Assembly: GCA_036343635.1 (NCBI GenBank)
Contig: JAYYVF010000076.1
Location: 62,001 to 126,000, forward strand
Source: GCA-2693325 sp036343635
GTDB taxonomy: Bacteria > Latescibacterota > UBA2968 > UBA8231
Reading direction: 5' to 3'
Length of the DNA stretch: 64,000 nt
Shown: positions 8,896 to 18,250 of the stretch, piece by piece
Numbering within the stretch: position 1 is the stretch's first letter
Layout: every line of letters begins with the position of its first letter
Program-made: the position numbers and the translations under genes
Notes under the pieces: generated by a model
Told to the model about the DNA's origin: nothing
The model's database searches: none
What the model saw: the letters and a program-made list of their open reading frames with translations, nothing else

Positions 8896-10137
8896 TTGAA
8901 GATAACCGCGATAGACGCAAGGTTAATAGATGCAAACTTTCGAAATCTGATTATAACTCAAATCCATACGGATGTTGGTGTTACAGGAATTTCAGAAGTT
9001 GTTACAAAACGTTTTGATGATGCCACCTTACATGGTATACGTAATTTGACTGAGAATATTGGTTTGATAGGTAAAGACCCTAGGCAGCCTAATTTACATT
9101 TTGAACGAATGTACCGTGATAATCAATGGACTACGGGTTCCGTTGCATCCTCAGCTATTAGTGCTATTGAAATTGCAATGTGGGATATTAAGGGGAAAGA
9201 ATTGGGTCGGCCTATCTATGAGTTGTTCGGGGGTCCAACCTTTGCTGATCGAATTCCGGTCTATTGTCATATTCCCGGTGGTTCCAGTCCTGAAGAGTTT
9301 TCTGAAAACGTCGCCGCGGCAAAAGAGCGCGGATACAAAGTTTGTAAAACCACGTTACCGGTTTATTATGGTCAAGTAAAGAAGGTGTCTTCAGACGGAT
9401 CTGAATATGCGGCAGATGGTAATGCATATTCGGGTACCAAGGGTAGTGTTGATGGATCTCACAACGAACATCAATGGATCGACAAGAGGGTGCTGTCTGA
9501 AGTGGTATCCTATTTTGAATTTGCTAAAAAAAACCACGGGGACAGTGTAGAAATTTGGGTAGACTGTCATGCCAGGTTGAGTGGCGCTCACGCAGCCTTT
9601 TTGGTGCATGGACTTAGTGGAGTTGCGGATCTTATTGAGGAGCCGTTGCCGCCTGAGGATATTGACGGCCTTAGAACGTTAAAAGAGGCTGCTGTTGCTA
9701 ATGGCGGACCAAAGATTGCCGGGGGAGAAAGAACAGCCACTATTTATGACAGGAACATGATTAGGATGGTAACCGAGCAAATGGTTGACATTTTTCAACC
9801 AGATGTAGGTAATTGTGGTGGTTTCATCTCATTTAATGAATTGTCAACCGTTGCAGCAATACATAACGTAGCTATCGCTCCACATAATCCCAATGGACCA
9901 CTATCTGTTGCTCAGGGACTACAGGCTATCGCATCAATTCGAAACGGACATATTTTGGAAACTGTTGGGAATGAAGCCGAGGAAAAATTAGCAGAAGAAA
10001 TCCTGAGCGAACCGGAGGTCGTATGTAGCAAGAATGGGTTTATAGATCTACCTAAAGGCCCTGGTCTTGGTATAGAATTAAATATCAAAGGGATAGAAAG
10101 GCGGCCTTTCCAACGCTACTATCAAACCACTCGATAG
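8896..10137 (+). CDS. Sugar-acid dehydratase, enolase superfamily (galactonate/mannonate dehydratase-like)
   Basis: Mandelate-racemase-type dehydratase that removes water from an aldonic acid to give a 2-keto-3-deoxy acid. The capping domain is residues 1-125; the barrel has all expected ligands: DCHAR near 223 (Asp metal ligand plus the DxH base seen in DgoD), LIEEPLPPED near 248, GGERTATIYD near 278, FQPDVGNCGG, and APHNPNGP near 330 with the catalytic His. Start is TTG 8896, nine bases after GGAGGT. Length 413 aa fits the galactonate/mannonate dehydratase group. It is the best-preserved enolase-superfamily enzyme of the window. The exact sugar acid is not determined. Confidence 0.88.
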   Translation: MKITAIDARLIDANFRNLIITQIHTDVGVTGISEVVTKRFDDATLHGIRNLTENIGLIGKDPRQPNLHFERMYRDNQWTTGSVASSAISAIEIAMWDIKGKELGRPIYELFGGPTFADRIPVYCHIPGGSSPEEFSENVAAAKERGYKVCKTTLPVYYGQVKKVSSDGSEYAADGNAYSGTKGSVDGSHNEHQWIDKRVLSEVVSYFEFAKKNHGDSVEIWVDCHARLSGAHAAFLVHGLSGVADLIEEPLPPEDIDGLRTLKEAAVANGGPKIAGGERTATIYDRNMIRMVTEQMVDIFQPDVGNCGGFISFNELSTVAAIHNVAIAPHNPNGPLSVAQGLQAIASIRNGHILETVGNEAEEKLAEEILSEPEVVCSKNGFIDLPKGPGLGIELNIKGIERRPFQRYYQTTR

Positions 10138-10160
10138 AAAAAACTAACCGAGGTAAAACC

Positions 10161-11447
10161 ATGAAAGTTGTAGATATAGACCGGATCATTGTGGATGTTC
10201 CATTTACTCGACGTCAAAAAAAAATTACGTCACGTGAGGTATACAATTGGAGCATTTTAGAACTTTGTAGAGTCGAGACCGATACAGGTCACGTTGGATG
10301 GGGAGAAACAGTGATTCATTATACCTGGTCTCGAGTCACGGATCAGGCTGTAGATCGTGTTATTGGTAACAGCCCTGCAGATTTAATGAATGATGATACG
10401 TTAGGGGCAGGCTTGCAGATGGCGTTATTTGATGTGGTTGGAAAGGTAATGAACGTTCCAGTTTACAAATTATTGGGTAATAAAGTTAGAGAATGGGTAC
10501 CCATCTCATGGTGGTCGATAGATGCCGCGCCAAAAGATTGGGCAGCTGAAGCAAAAGATGCGGTTAAGAATGGCTATACGAGTTTTAAACTTAAGCCACG
10601 TCCTTGGTGGGACATCGTTTCACAAATTGGAGAAATATCAAAAGTAGTACCGGATCATTTTAAACTGGATCTTGATCCTAACGGTACTTGGCAAAATGCG
10701 GCTTCGGCCATACCGATAATTAAAAAGCTTGAACAGTTTGAAAAAGTGGCGATGTACGAAACGCCGATCCCTCAGCATGATGTATTGGGTAACCGACAAA
10801 TAAGAGCCGCTATAAATCGTCCGATAGCAATGCATTTTGGGTCGCCTCCTTACGTTACGAACGTTCGGGAAGAAGTGTGTGATGGTTACGTTATTTGCGC
10901 CGGGAAAAGTGAGGTTGTGAGGCAGGGAATGTTGAGTGCAGAGGCGCAGATGCCATTTTGGTTACAGTTAGTTGGAAATGGTCTTACCACTACGTGGGCG
11001 GCTCATTTAGGAGCTGTATTAACTAATGCCACATGGCCCACGATAACGTGTATAAACCTTTACAGCAACCAGCTTTTAAAGAAGAATATAGAAATTGTAG
11101 GGGGCTATCACCGTGTTCCAGACAAACCAGGTTTAGGTGTGGACGTTGATGAGAGAGCAATTGAGCGATTTAGAGTAGATAAGAAAGAATTGAACAAGGC
11201 TAAAAAGGCAGGGAAACTCTATGATAGGCCGGATCCGCGAATAATAAATACGATCGTATATCCAGATGGGTCTTGTGTTCATATGGGAAGATCTTCACAG
11301 GGATATGGATACTTTGTCGGAGGGAACGGTCCGGCTTATGTTGAAGGAGTTTATTTGGTCGCACAACCTGATGATGGCAGTAAATCATGGAACTCGTTGT
11401 ATAAACGTGCCATAGAGCAACCCGTTAGAGGCAAGTGGTCAGGATAA
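10161..11447 (+). CDS. Enolase-superfamily protein with altered third metal ligand and a C-terminal extension
   Basis: Recognisable mandelate racemase/muconate lactonizing fold: LGAGLQMALFDVVGK in the linker helix, SFKLKPRPWWD for the Lys strand, LDLDPNG for the first metal ligand, and YETPIPQHD for the second. Where a third Glu/Asp is expected the sequence reads IAMHFGSPP, with His instead, followed by FWLQLVGNGL. The next gene has the same replacements, so this is a shared trait and not a sequencing error. About 75 residues after the barrel (from PGLGVDVDERA on) contain PDGSCVHMGRSSQGYGYFVGG, which is not part of the standard fold. Length is 428 aa. Likely a sugar-acid enzyme with unusual chemistry; function unassigned. 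Confidence 0.82.
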   Translation: MKVVDIDRIIVDVPFTRRQKKITSREVYNWSILELCRVETDTGHVGWGETVIHYTWSRVTDQAVDRVIGNSPADLMNDDTLGAGLQMALFDVVGKVMNVPVYKLLGNKVREWVPISWWSIDAAPKDWAAEAKDAVKNGYTSFKLKPRPWWDIVSQIGEISKVVPDHFKLDLDPNGTWQNAASAIPIIKKLEQFEKVAMYETPIPQHDVLGNRQIRAAINRPIAMHFGSPPYVTNVREEVCDGYVICAGKSEVVRQGMLSAEAQMPFWLQLVGNGLTTTWAAHLGAVLTNATWPTITCINLYSNQLLKKNIEIVGGYHRVPDKPGLGVDVDERAIERFRVDKKELNKAKKAGKLYDRPDPRIINTIVYPDGSCVHMGRSSQGYGYFVGGNGPAYVEGVYLVAQPDDGSKSWNSLYKRAIEQPVRGKWSG

Positions 11448-11495
11448 TTTTGATAAGTTGATTAGGACTCCAAATATTTTTCGGAGGGTTATAGA

Positions 11496-12506
11496 ATGAA
11501 AATCACCAAAATTGAAGAGCATATCACAGCTGTGCCTCATATACCGTCGATAGAAAAAAGTCGTCCTGGAGATTATCTCCAGCGTCCTATCAGCATAATA
11601 GAAGTACATACTGACGAGGGTATTATTGGATTAGGTGAAGGTGGGCGTGGGGGCTCGTTAGAAAGTCTGGGGCAAATCTGGATTGGAAGGGACCCTTTGA
11701 CCGTTAATTTGACGTGTGAGGGCGGTGCTATGGGTATGGCATTATTCGATATTGTAGGAAAGGCTTTAGGCGTGCCTGCCAATAAATTGATGGGTTCAAA
11801 ACATTGGGATGCTGTGCCTGTTGGCTGGTGGTCACCACCGTTGGAAGCAGGTGAATTTGCGGCCATGGCAGAAGAAGGGGCAAGACTGGGTTACAAGACG
11901 CACAAGTTGAAGGCACGAAAGAGAAACATTGTAGAGACGGTTGAATTGATGACAGCGGCAGCTGGTTCTGATTATGGGATAATCGTTGACCCTAACTTTG
12001 AATTCGGTTCATTGTCTTCTAGTTTGCGTATCGCAGAGAAACTCGAAAAATATAATATTGAAGCTTTTGAGGATCCGTTTCAATATTTACCGGGTTGGCA
12101 TCAGTACCGTGATTTTCGTAGAAACTCCAGGATCCCTTTAGCGCCGCATTTAGGTGATCCACAAAAGGTCATGAGTGCGATTCGTGGCGAAGCAGCAGAT
12201 ATGTTTAACCTGGGTGGTTCGATTGAAAACGTGCAGGGGATGGCGGCTATGGCCGAGGCTGCCGGAATGCCGGTCTGGTTACAAGTTGTCGGTTTAGGCT
12301 TGGGAATTTCTGGTGCATTTGGTACTCACGTTCATTCAACGATTCGAAACGCTACGGTGCCTTCGGACTCTCTTCATTTTACGCGTGAAACGGATCTTAT
12401 AAGTGATCAATTAACTCCTCAAAATGGGTTGGTAACAGTTCCTACCAAACCGGGGTTAGGTGTTGAATTGGATCGCGAGGCGTTAGCAAAATATAAGATT
12501 GGTTAA
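11496..12506 (+). CDS. Enolase-superfamily protein, sister of the preceding gene
   Basis: Second member of the odd enolase subgroup: GAMGMALFDIVGKALG in the linker, KTHKLKARKRN for the Lys strand, IIVDPNFEF (first ligand), AFEDPFQYLPGW (second ligand), then PLAPHLGDP where a third acidic ligand should be, and VWLQVVGLGLG. It shares the H-x-G and WLQ-VG patterns with the gene upstream but lacks its C-terminal extension (336 aa). GGAGGG lies about 9 bases before the ATG. The 48-base gap suggests one operon. The two may be a functional pair acting on related substrates; this is inference only. Confidence 0.83.
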   Translation: MKITKIEEHITAVPHIPSIEKSRPGDYLQRPISIIEVHTDEGIIGLGEGGRGGSLESLGQIWIGRDPLTVNLTCEGGAMGMALFDIVGKALGVPANKLMGSKHWDAVPVGWWSPPLEAGEFAAMAEEGARLGYKTHKLKARKRNIVETVELMTAAAGSDYGIIVDPNFEFGSLSSSLRIAEKLEKYNIEAFEDPFQYLPGWHQYRDFRRNSRIPLAPHLGDPQKVMSAIRGEAADMFNLGGSIENVQGMAAMAEAAGMPVWLQVVGLGLGISGAFGTHVHSTIRNATVPSDSLHFTRETDLISDQLTPQNGLVTVPTKPGLGVELDREALAKYKIG

Positions 12507-12538
12507 CGTTCACTCTTACCAACGTACCGAATATTTAC

Positions 12539-14011
12539 TTGGAACATCCTAATATAATTATTTTTCAATGTGATCAGTTACGTGCTTTTGAATTAGGTTG
12601 TTACGGTAATACGACTATAAAGACCCCCAATATAGACTATTTTTCTAATCAAGGATTTCGGTTCGAAACATCAGTTTGTAATAATCCCGTATGTATGGCT
12701 TCTAGGTCGAGTTTGATGGCTGGACAATACAGTCGTAGCTGTACGGGAGATTTAGGTAATGACTTTCTCCAGACAGATATGGGAATGGGGGAACTTGAAC
12801 CTGAAATGCCGGAATCTCGTAGGGGTTGTGTTTTCCCTAATCAAACGTTACCAGAAATCTTGAAGGGGGCTGGCTATCAAAACACTGCCATAGGAAAATG
12901 GCATATCAGACCTTGCCCGGACCTAATGGGATTTCATAATAGTGTCCTTCCCTTAAATAATCATCGGCATTCAGGACAGAATTATTCATTTAATGGTGGC
13001 AATTACGAACGCCAAGATGGTTTTGGCCCCGAATTCGAATTTCAACAAGTCGACAAATATTTACAAAAGCAAAAGAGTGATCAACCTTTTTTTCTATACT
13101 ACAATGTGATGCCGCCCCACATGCCATTAGCAGATATGCCTGAAGAATTTGTGACGTTGTATGAGCCAAATGATATAAGTTTCCGAGAGAATATCTATAA
13201 AAGGGGAGAGCTACCATATAGCGACGAATGGTTTAAAATTTATCTATGGGATTACTTGTATTACCACTATAGGGAAAACCAGACCCTGACATTTCCAATG
13301 AATTTTGATTTAAAAAAATTAATTGCTCTGTATTACGGAGCTGTCTCATGGGTTGACTCTATTTTTGGCCGCCTTTTAACGTCTATTGCAATTAATGGCC
13401 TAGAACAAAATACTATTGTGTTATTCATCTCAGATCACGGAGATCAGTTGGGTAGCCATCATAGGTGGAATAAAGGTGTCTTATTTGAAGAGTCTGTCAG
13501 AATTCCGCAGATTTGGCGATGGCCCGGAAAAATAAAGCCTGGAAATAGTTCTGGCCAGGTAGCCAGTTCGGTAGATATAATGCCAACTTTGCTGGAAGCC
13601 TGTAGTATGGATATACCGGACTCGGTTCAAGGCCAGTCTCTGTTTCAGATTTTGAAAGGTGAAATAAAATCTTTAAAGAAGAATCATGCTTTTATTGAGA
13701 CTTCTTCAAGTTCAACAGGAGACCATCTTACAGAAATAGGAGTACGAACGCCCACTCATGTATTAGGTTTGTGCTTGGATAAAGAAAAGCATGAAATAGT
13801 AGAAAGAACCGGATCCATGTATGATTTACGGTTTGACCCATACCAGCAACACGATTTATTTAGCTTAGAATCCCAAATAGAGTTAAAAAGCCAACTACTG
13901 AACATACTGAAAACATGGCACAAAGAAACCAAGTGGCTGAAGTCGTCAGATTCCGGAACGGACCGAACGAAATTCTTCGACCATAGTGGTTTTTCACTGA
14001 CGACCAATTGA
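12539..14011 (+). CDS. Cytoplasmic type I sulfatase (choline-sulfatase/arylsulfatase-like)
   Basis: Alkaline-phosphatase-fold sulfatase. The N-terminus reads PNIIIFQCDQLRAFELGCYG, the first metal site in its choline-sulfatase-like CDQLR form. The formylglycine motif is VCMASRSSLMAG, i.e. C-x-A-S-R, so Cys would be converted by an FGE- or anSME-type enzyme not seen in this window. IGKWHI and LFISDHGDQLG (second metal site) follow. No signal peptide is present, so it should act in the cytosol on an imported sulfated sugar. The start is TTG 12539 with no strong ribosome-binding site. It ends near the convergent symporter gene. Length 490 aa is typical. Confidence 0.88.
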   Translation: MEHPNIIIFQCDQLRAFELGCYGNTTIKTPNIDYFSNQGFRFETSVCNNPVCMASRSSLMAGQYSRSCTGDLGNDFLQTDMGMGELEPEMPESRRGCVFPNQTLPEILKGAGYQNTAIGKWHIRPCPDLMGFHNSVLPLNNHRHSGQNYSFNGGNYERQDGFGPEFEFQQVDKYLQKQKSDQPFFLYYNVMPPHMPLADMPEEFVTLYEPNDISFRENIYKRGELPYSDEWFKIYLWDYLYYHYRENQTLTFPMNFDLKKLIALYYGAVSWVDSIFGRLLTSIAINGLEQNTIVLFISDHGDQLGSHHRWNKGVLFEESVRIPQIWRWPGKIKPGNSSGQVASSVDIMPTLLEACSMDIPDSVQGQSLFQILKGEIKSLKKNHAFIETSSSSTGDHLTEIGVRTPTHVLGLCLDKEKHEIVERTGSMYDLRFDPYQQHDLFSLESQIELKSQLLNILKTWHKETKWLKSSDSGTDRTKFFDHSGFSLTTN

Positions 14012-14040
14012 AGCCCTAAACTCGATCGAATTAAGACTAA

Positions 14041-15618
14041 TTAGTTGAATATTATGTATATAGAAATCATGATCACGGCCAATACCATCCAGAGGGTCCA
14101 CACGAAACGTGGTGATGTCTCCATGGTTACATACGTTTCAGCAAGAGATGGCATCCGAGATTCTGCTTGAGAATTTTTGGTAAAACTCGAGATGACAATC
14201 ATAAGAACGCTTACAGATACAAATAGGAAAAAGGCTAAAAGCAGGTGATGAGGCCAGAAGTCTGCTGTTGGCCATTTCTTAAAATGACAGAGTCCAATCC
14301 CCAGAGAGGCAAAAGAGCCGAGATACAGTGTCCATAGGGCAGCAGTAGCCGTTGCTTTTCTCCATAGAACACCGATCAGGAATACGGCTCCCATGGGTGG
14401 TGCAATAAACGAAATTATGCCCTGTAGTAGATCGAACATATTTTTTCCGAAACTTTCCATAGAAAGTGCAGAAAAAACAGCAAGTCCAGCGACCAGAACC
14501 ATGACTACGCGTCCAACCCAGACTATTTCCGAGGGCGTAGCGTTCGGTCGGTATTTTTTTACGTAAATATCTAGAGTGAAGACAGTACTAAATGAGTTGA
14601 GTCCGGAATCAACGGTACTTACCAATGCTGCTATTAATACGGCTACGATCAGACCGGTCATTCCCGGTGGAAGGTAGTTGGTAACCATAGTCATGAAAGC
14701 TTCGTCGGGATTGGCCAGGTTAGGGTGAAGCACATAGCAGATAATGCCAGGCAGCATAAAAATGAAAGGGGGAATAATCTTTAAGAATCCGGTGAAGGCT
14801 ACGCCCATTTGGGCTTCTTTCAGGTTTTTTGCCCCCAAGGCTCTTTGGACAATTGTTTGGTCTGTGCACCAAAACCAAATAGCCAATACCGGATAACCAA
14901 GAACAATGGCGTGCCAGGGATATACATCGTCGTCGGTTGGCCGAAATAAATGCCAGTAGTCAGCTGGAGTATTGCCTAAAAGCTTATCTAGGCTTCCTAT
15001 TTCCTGAAAACCGATGATGGTTAGTGTAGCGCATCCTAAGATCATTAATATTGATTGGAAGGAGTCCGTAACAACAACGGCGACGAGACCACCGACGATA
15101 GTTAGCAGTAATGAAATTAATGTGAGAAGACAGACGGATAGCCAGAGAGGCCAGGCCATCATTTGTGACAGTAGTACACCGCCAGCATACAATGCGCCTC
15201 CAAGCCATAGTATTACGGTTGTGAATAAGGCGTAATATGAGAGAAAACTATGAACACGAGGGCCAAACCGGTTTAACATGAATTCGGGCATCGTACTAAT
15301 CTTTGTTCGCATATAATGTGGAACAAACAACATGCCAAGGAGCATTAGAAACCACCAGGCCAGCCACTCGAAGTTTGCGCCGACCATACCGGATGTATAC
15401 GCGATGCTACAGGATGCGATTAGAAAGGATGGCCCTATGTTGGTTCCGAATATAGACAGTCCAACATTGTACCATGGCATAGACCGTCCACCCAGGAATA
15501 AATCGGATTGAGCACCGCGGTTTTTGGAACTAACCCACAACCCTATCCCTAATAAGGCAACAATGTATATTCCTATGACGATAAAATCGAGAGGCTTAAG
15601 CGCGGCGTGAATATCCAA
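14041..15618 (-). CDS. Sodium:solute symporter, SSS (SGLT) family
   Basis: Inner-membrane transporter of 525 aa with ~14 predicted helices. Landmarks include DLFLGGRSMPWYNVGLSIFG near residue 40 (first unwound helix), AIWFWCTDQTIVQRALGAK near 245 (the SSS signature with Arg) and ALVSTVDSGLNSFSTVF near 335, a conserved sodium-site segment. It faces the sulfatase gene in convergent orientation. With a cytosolic sulfatase beside it, it is a good candidate importer of a sulfated or acidic monosaccharide, but SSS substrates cannot be predicted from sequence. Confidence 0.92.
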   Translation of the reverse strand: MDIHAALKPLDFIVIGIYIVALLGIGLWVSSKNRGAQSDLFLGGRSMPWYNVGLSIFGTNIGPSFLIASCSIAYTSGMVGANFEWLAWWFLMLLGMLFVPHYMRTKISTMPEFMLNRFGPRVHSFLSYYALFTTVILWLGGALYAGGVLLSQMMAWPLWLSVCLLTLISLLLTIVGGLVAVVVTDSFQSILMILGCATLTIIGFQEIGSLDKLLGNTPADYWHLFRPTDDDVYPWHAIVLGYPVLAIWFWCTDQTIVQRALGAKNLKEAQMGVAFTGFLKIIPPFIFMLPGIICYVLHPNLANPDEAFMTMVTNYLPPGMTGLIVAVLIAALVSTVDSGLNSFSTVFTLDIYVKKYRPNATPSEIVWVGRVVMVLVAGLAVFSALSMESFGKNMFDLLQGIISFIAPPMGAVFLIGVLWRKATATAALWTLYLGSFASLGIGLCHFKKWPTADFWPHHLLLAFFLFVSVSVLMIVISSFTKNSQAESRMPSLAETYVTMETSPRFVWTLWMVLAVIMISIYIIFN

Positions 15619-15800
15619 AAATGGCTCCGATCCTAAAAATTTTAAAAGTTTAAATTAAAAGTAGCTAAAAAGGGATTATACTATTTTATAAAAAGAATGG
15701 TGTGGGACACAATAGAAAAAATTGTTATTATCTCGTATTCGAGCTAGCTTAGTAGAATCTATCTGTATTTCAACTTTTAGTTATGAGTAGGTGATTTGTT

Positions 15801-16577
15801 ATGCATATTCTAATTTCTCCAGCAAAAAACCTGGATTTTGAGACAACTGCTGTTACAAAAAAGTTTAGTCAACCGCAATTTATTGAAAAAGCCGAAGAGC
15901 TTGTTGGAGTATGTCGGAAGTTGTCCGCCTCTAAGCTTACTGAACTTATGGGTATAAGTGAGAAATTGGCCCAGCTGAATGTGGAACGATTTGCCGAATG
16001 GGATCCTGAAGTAAGCCTTACCTCAGGCAAACAGGCTGTTTTGGCCTTCAATGGTGATGTGTATGTGGGATTGGATGCAAATTCAATGAAGGCGAAACAG
16101 CTCAATTATGCACAAAAACATCTCCGAATTCTTTCAGGTCTTTATGGCATTCTTTGTCCCCTAGATTTAATAAGACCATACCGTTTGGAAATGGGTTCGA
16201 AATTAAAGAATAGCAAGGGAACTACTCTTTATGATTACTGGGGGGAAGACATAACGAAGAACATCGCAAACAGTATGAAAAAAGAGAAAGACGACGTCCT
16301 GGTAAATTTGGCCTCTGGTGAGTATTTTAAGTCAGTCAACGAGAAATTAATCTGTTATCCGGTCGTAACGCCTGTTTTTAAGGATTTCAAGAATGGGGCT
16401 TATAAAATTATTAGTTTCTTCGCAAAGAAGGCCCGCGGAACTATGGCCAGATATATTATCGAGAATCAACTTAAAAAAGTAAGTCAGCTTGAAGGTTTTT
16501 CTGTATCAGGTTACAGGTATTCCCGAAAGGAATCTGAACCACTAAAACCAGTTTTTTTGAGACGTCCTACTGATTAA
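15801..16577 (+). CDS. yaaA: Peroxide stress protein YaaA (DUF328/UPF0246)
   Basis: Begins MHILISPAKNLDFET, the family hallmark, and continues with SDLTELMGIS-like (LTELMGISEKLAQLN), FNGDVYVGL, LSGLYGILCPLDLIRPYRLEMG, and VNLASGEYFKSV, all at canonical positions. Length 258 aa equals the usual ~257. In E. coli the protein limits free iron and protects DNA during hydrogen peroxide stress; the same role is inferred. It sits next to a flavodoxin gene on the other strand, a sensible oxidative-stress neighbourhood, though the two are convergent and not co-transcribed. Confidence 0.95.
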   Translation: MHILISPAKNLDFETTAVTKKFSQPQFIEKAEELVGVCRKLSASKLTELMGISEKLAQLNVERFAEWDPEVSLTSGKQAVLAFNGDVYVGLDANSMKAKQLNYAQKHLRILSGLYGILCPLDLIRPYRLEMGSKLKNSKGTTLYDYWGEDITKNIANSMKKEKDDVLVNLASGEYFKSVNEKLICYPVVTPVFKDFKNGAYKIISFFAKKARGTMARYIIENQLKKVSQLEGFSVSGYRYSRKESEPLKPVFLRRPTD

Positions 16578-16608
16578 GTACTCTGTAATAAGGAAACAAA
16601 CATGGTTT

Positions 16609-17130
16609 CTAATTAGCACCTATTCCCAACTCGGCCTTAATCTGATTTACCCATTTTTCTATACGTTCATCATGAAGTTCCGCTTGATTTTCATCGTCTA
16701 AACCTAATCCTAGGAAGTTATTGTCATCATAAAGGCCCAAACTCTCATCATATTCGTATCCCTCTGTTGGCCAAATACCGATTAGCTCTGGATTACCCTT
16801 GTCTTTTATCTCGTTCCATAAAAGTCCTAATGCATCTAAGAAATTTAGGGAATAGACTTCACAGTCGCCCATCCCAAAAAGGCCTATTTTTTTACCTTCC
16901 AAATTTAATTCACTAAGTTTCGGGAGAAAATATTCCCAGTCCATTTGAAGCTGACCAACATCCCACGTAGGGATACCCAACAGAAGCACGTCATATTTTA
17001 AGAGATCCTCTGGTTGGCAATCGTCGACACTATACAGGGAATCTACGTGGCTTCCCATGAGCTCTTGGATCTTTTCTGCGGCCATTTGTGTATTACCTGT
17101 AGTTGAACCGTAAAAAATTGCTAAAGACAT
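16609..17130 (-). CDS. fldA: Long-chain flavodoxin
   Basis: FMN-binding electron carrier, 173 aa. The phosphate-binding loop is IFYGSTTGNTQMAAEKI at residues 4-20, the 50s loop is LGIPTWDVGQLQMDWE with the FMN-stacking Trp, and the 90s loop is FGMGDCEVYSLNFLDAL. The ~20-residue insertion in the fifth strand (GYEYDESLGLYDDNNFLGL) marks it as a long-chain form. Flavodoxin can donate electrons to radical-SAM enzymes and partner with 2-oxoacid:ferredoxin oxidoreductases such as the KorAB pair encoded further on. Its upstream region is the 305-base gap before tRNA-Lys. Confidence 0.95.
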   Translation of the reverse strand: MSLAIFYGSTTGNTQMAAEKIQELMGSHVDSLYSVDDCQPEDLLKYDVLLLGIPTWDVGQLQMDWEYFLPKLSELNLEGKKIGLFGMGDCEVYSLNFLDALGLLWNEIKDKGNPELIGIWPTEGYEYDESLGLYDDNNFLGLGLDDENQAELHDERIEKWVNQIKAELGIGAN

Positions 17131-17435
17131 TCGGGACTCTCAGAAAATGTTTTGCCAATTTAGTTTTATGATCAATACTAAAGTTAGGCTAGGCATACTT
17201 TCTTGTAAATATCATTTCTAATTCTGATTTTGTCAAATTTGAATCGAACACATGTGTTGTACTTAGTGGGGTATATCGGTATGAGAATATCAACGTCCAA
17301 ATTGGCAAATAAGAATATATTCCCAATTATTACTTCTGAAGTTTCTCAACGAAGCTAGTAGGGTAATTTTGATAGTGAAGATTGGTTGACAGTATTAAAT
17401 CATATCATATGTTTTTATAATACAATATTTTGTGT
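17131..17435. other. Intergenic region between flavodoxin and tRNA-Lys
   Basis: A non-coding, A+T-rich gap that must hold divergent promoters for the flavodoxin gene (leftward) and tRNA-Lys (rightward). An AATTGG ... CCAATT inverted repeat lies around 17300-17327 with a long loop. No open frame with a ribosome-binding site is seen. Confidence 0.5.
17416..17421 (+). promoter_or_regulatory. Probable -10 element of the tRNA-Lys promoter
   Basis: A perfect TATAAT ends 14 bases before the mature tRNA 5' end, a suitable distance for a short leader. The TTGACA upstream at 17386-17391 is 24 bases away, longer than the usual 16-18, so its role as partner -35 box is uncertain. Confidence 0.45.
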
Positions 17436-17511
17436 GGGCCCGTAGCTCAGATGGTAGAGCAGTTGACTTTTAATCAATTGGTCGCGCGTTCGATTCGCGC
17501 CGGGCTCACCA
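17436..17511 (+). tRNA. tRNA-Lys (anticodon TTT)
   Basis: A full 76-base cloverleaf. The acceptor arms GGGCCCG (17436-17442) and CGGGCTC (17501-17507) pair with one G-T wobble; the D arm contains GCTCAGATGGTAGAGC; the anticodon arm GTTGA-CTTTTAA-TCAAT places TTT at 34-36, reading AAA/AAG; the T arm is GCGCG-TTCGATT-CGCGC. Discriminator A and an encoded CCA end at 17511. A hairpin terminator follows directly. Three decayed copies of parts of this tRNA/terminator block occur within the next 2.6 kb. Confidence 0.97.
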
Positions 17512-17512
17512 T

Positions 17513-17552
17513 AAAAAACAACCACTTACGTTAATTCGTAGGTGGTTGTTTT
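17513..17552 (+). terminator. Intrinsic terminator of tRNA-Lys
   Basis: CAACCACTTACG and CGTAGGTGGTTG form a 12-bp stem with one G-T pair around loop TTAATT, flanked by an A run before and TTTT after, so it could also work on the opposite strand. Diverged copies of this hairpin follow the tRNA relics at 18.72 and 19.96 kb. Confidence 0.85.
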
Positions 17553-17784
17553 GGTTTAGATATGCGCTATCTCCTTAATGTCTCCTTAATACATGTCACT
17601 TTAACTGGTCTATCCGCTCTGTTTCTTTAGCTCGCTCTTCAATAAATTTTTCTAAATTGCTACGCCAGCCACCGGCAGGGTGATTTCCACCGCACTCGGT
17701 GCCGCCGTCACGTTTATTCACCCGCCCCTTCCGTATATTCTGTATATTGACCACATAATAGCCAACCATTAACGAGGAGTTTAT

Positions 17785-18168
17785 ATGCCATATAAAATAA
17801 TGATGTCTGTAGCAACAATAGTACCTCTACTATTTGCGATTGCTTTTCTTTTTGTACCACAGTTTTTTATTTTAGAGTCATACCCTAATGCAGAAGGGTT
17901 AGCTTTAGAAATAGGAATAACTCAACGATACGTTATGGCGGGTATGTTATTCATCGTTGTGTGTCTTTTATTTCAATCCAGAAAAGTTGAGAAAGTAGAT
18001 AACCAAAAAGAAATTCTTTCTGGTGTTGCTATCGGTTTCGCTGTGATGTGTGCTGTCATAATTTTAATGGAAGGTCCCGGTCGTGGTCTTCCGTTACTCG
18101 TGCCTCCAGTGATAGCCACAGGAACAATCGCAATACTTAGTTTCTGGTCCCGTTCGAAGCTAAGCTAA
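17785..18168 (+). CDS. Small four-helix membrane protein, unknown function
   Basis: 127 aa with four hydrophobic segments (about 8-26, 49-62, 76-92 and 104-120), the second pair separated from the first by a short basic loop (QSRKVEKVDNQKE). GAGGAG lies 7 bases before the ATG. It is the only intact gene between the tRNA-Lys terminator and the first tRNA relic, and is followed by a strong terminator at 18254. I recognise no family with confidence; small DUF-type inner-membrane proteins look like this. It appears to be accessory cargo of the tRNA-linked region. Confidence 0.75.
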   Translation: MPYKIMMSVATIVPLLFAIAFLFVPQFFILESYPNAEGLALEIGITQRYVMAGMLFIVVCLLFQSRKVEKVDNQKEILSGVAIGFAVMCAVIILMEGPGRGLPLLVPPVIATGTIAILSFWSRSKLS

Positions 18169-18250
18169 AGGTGTTGCTTATCCATTCAAAACGTCCCTTG
18201 TGCAAAACGACGATTAACAGCCTTTCAGCCTAATATAATGGCAGAAAAAA

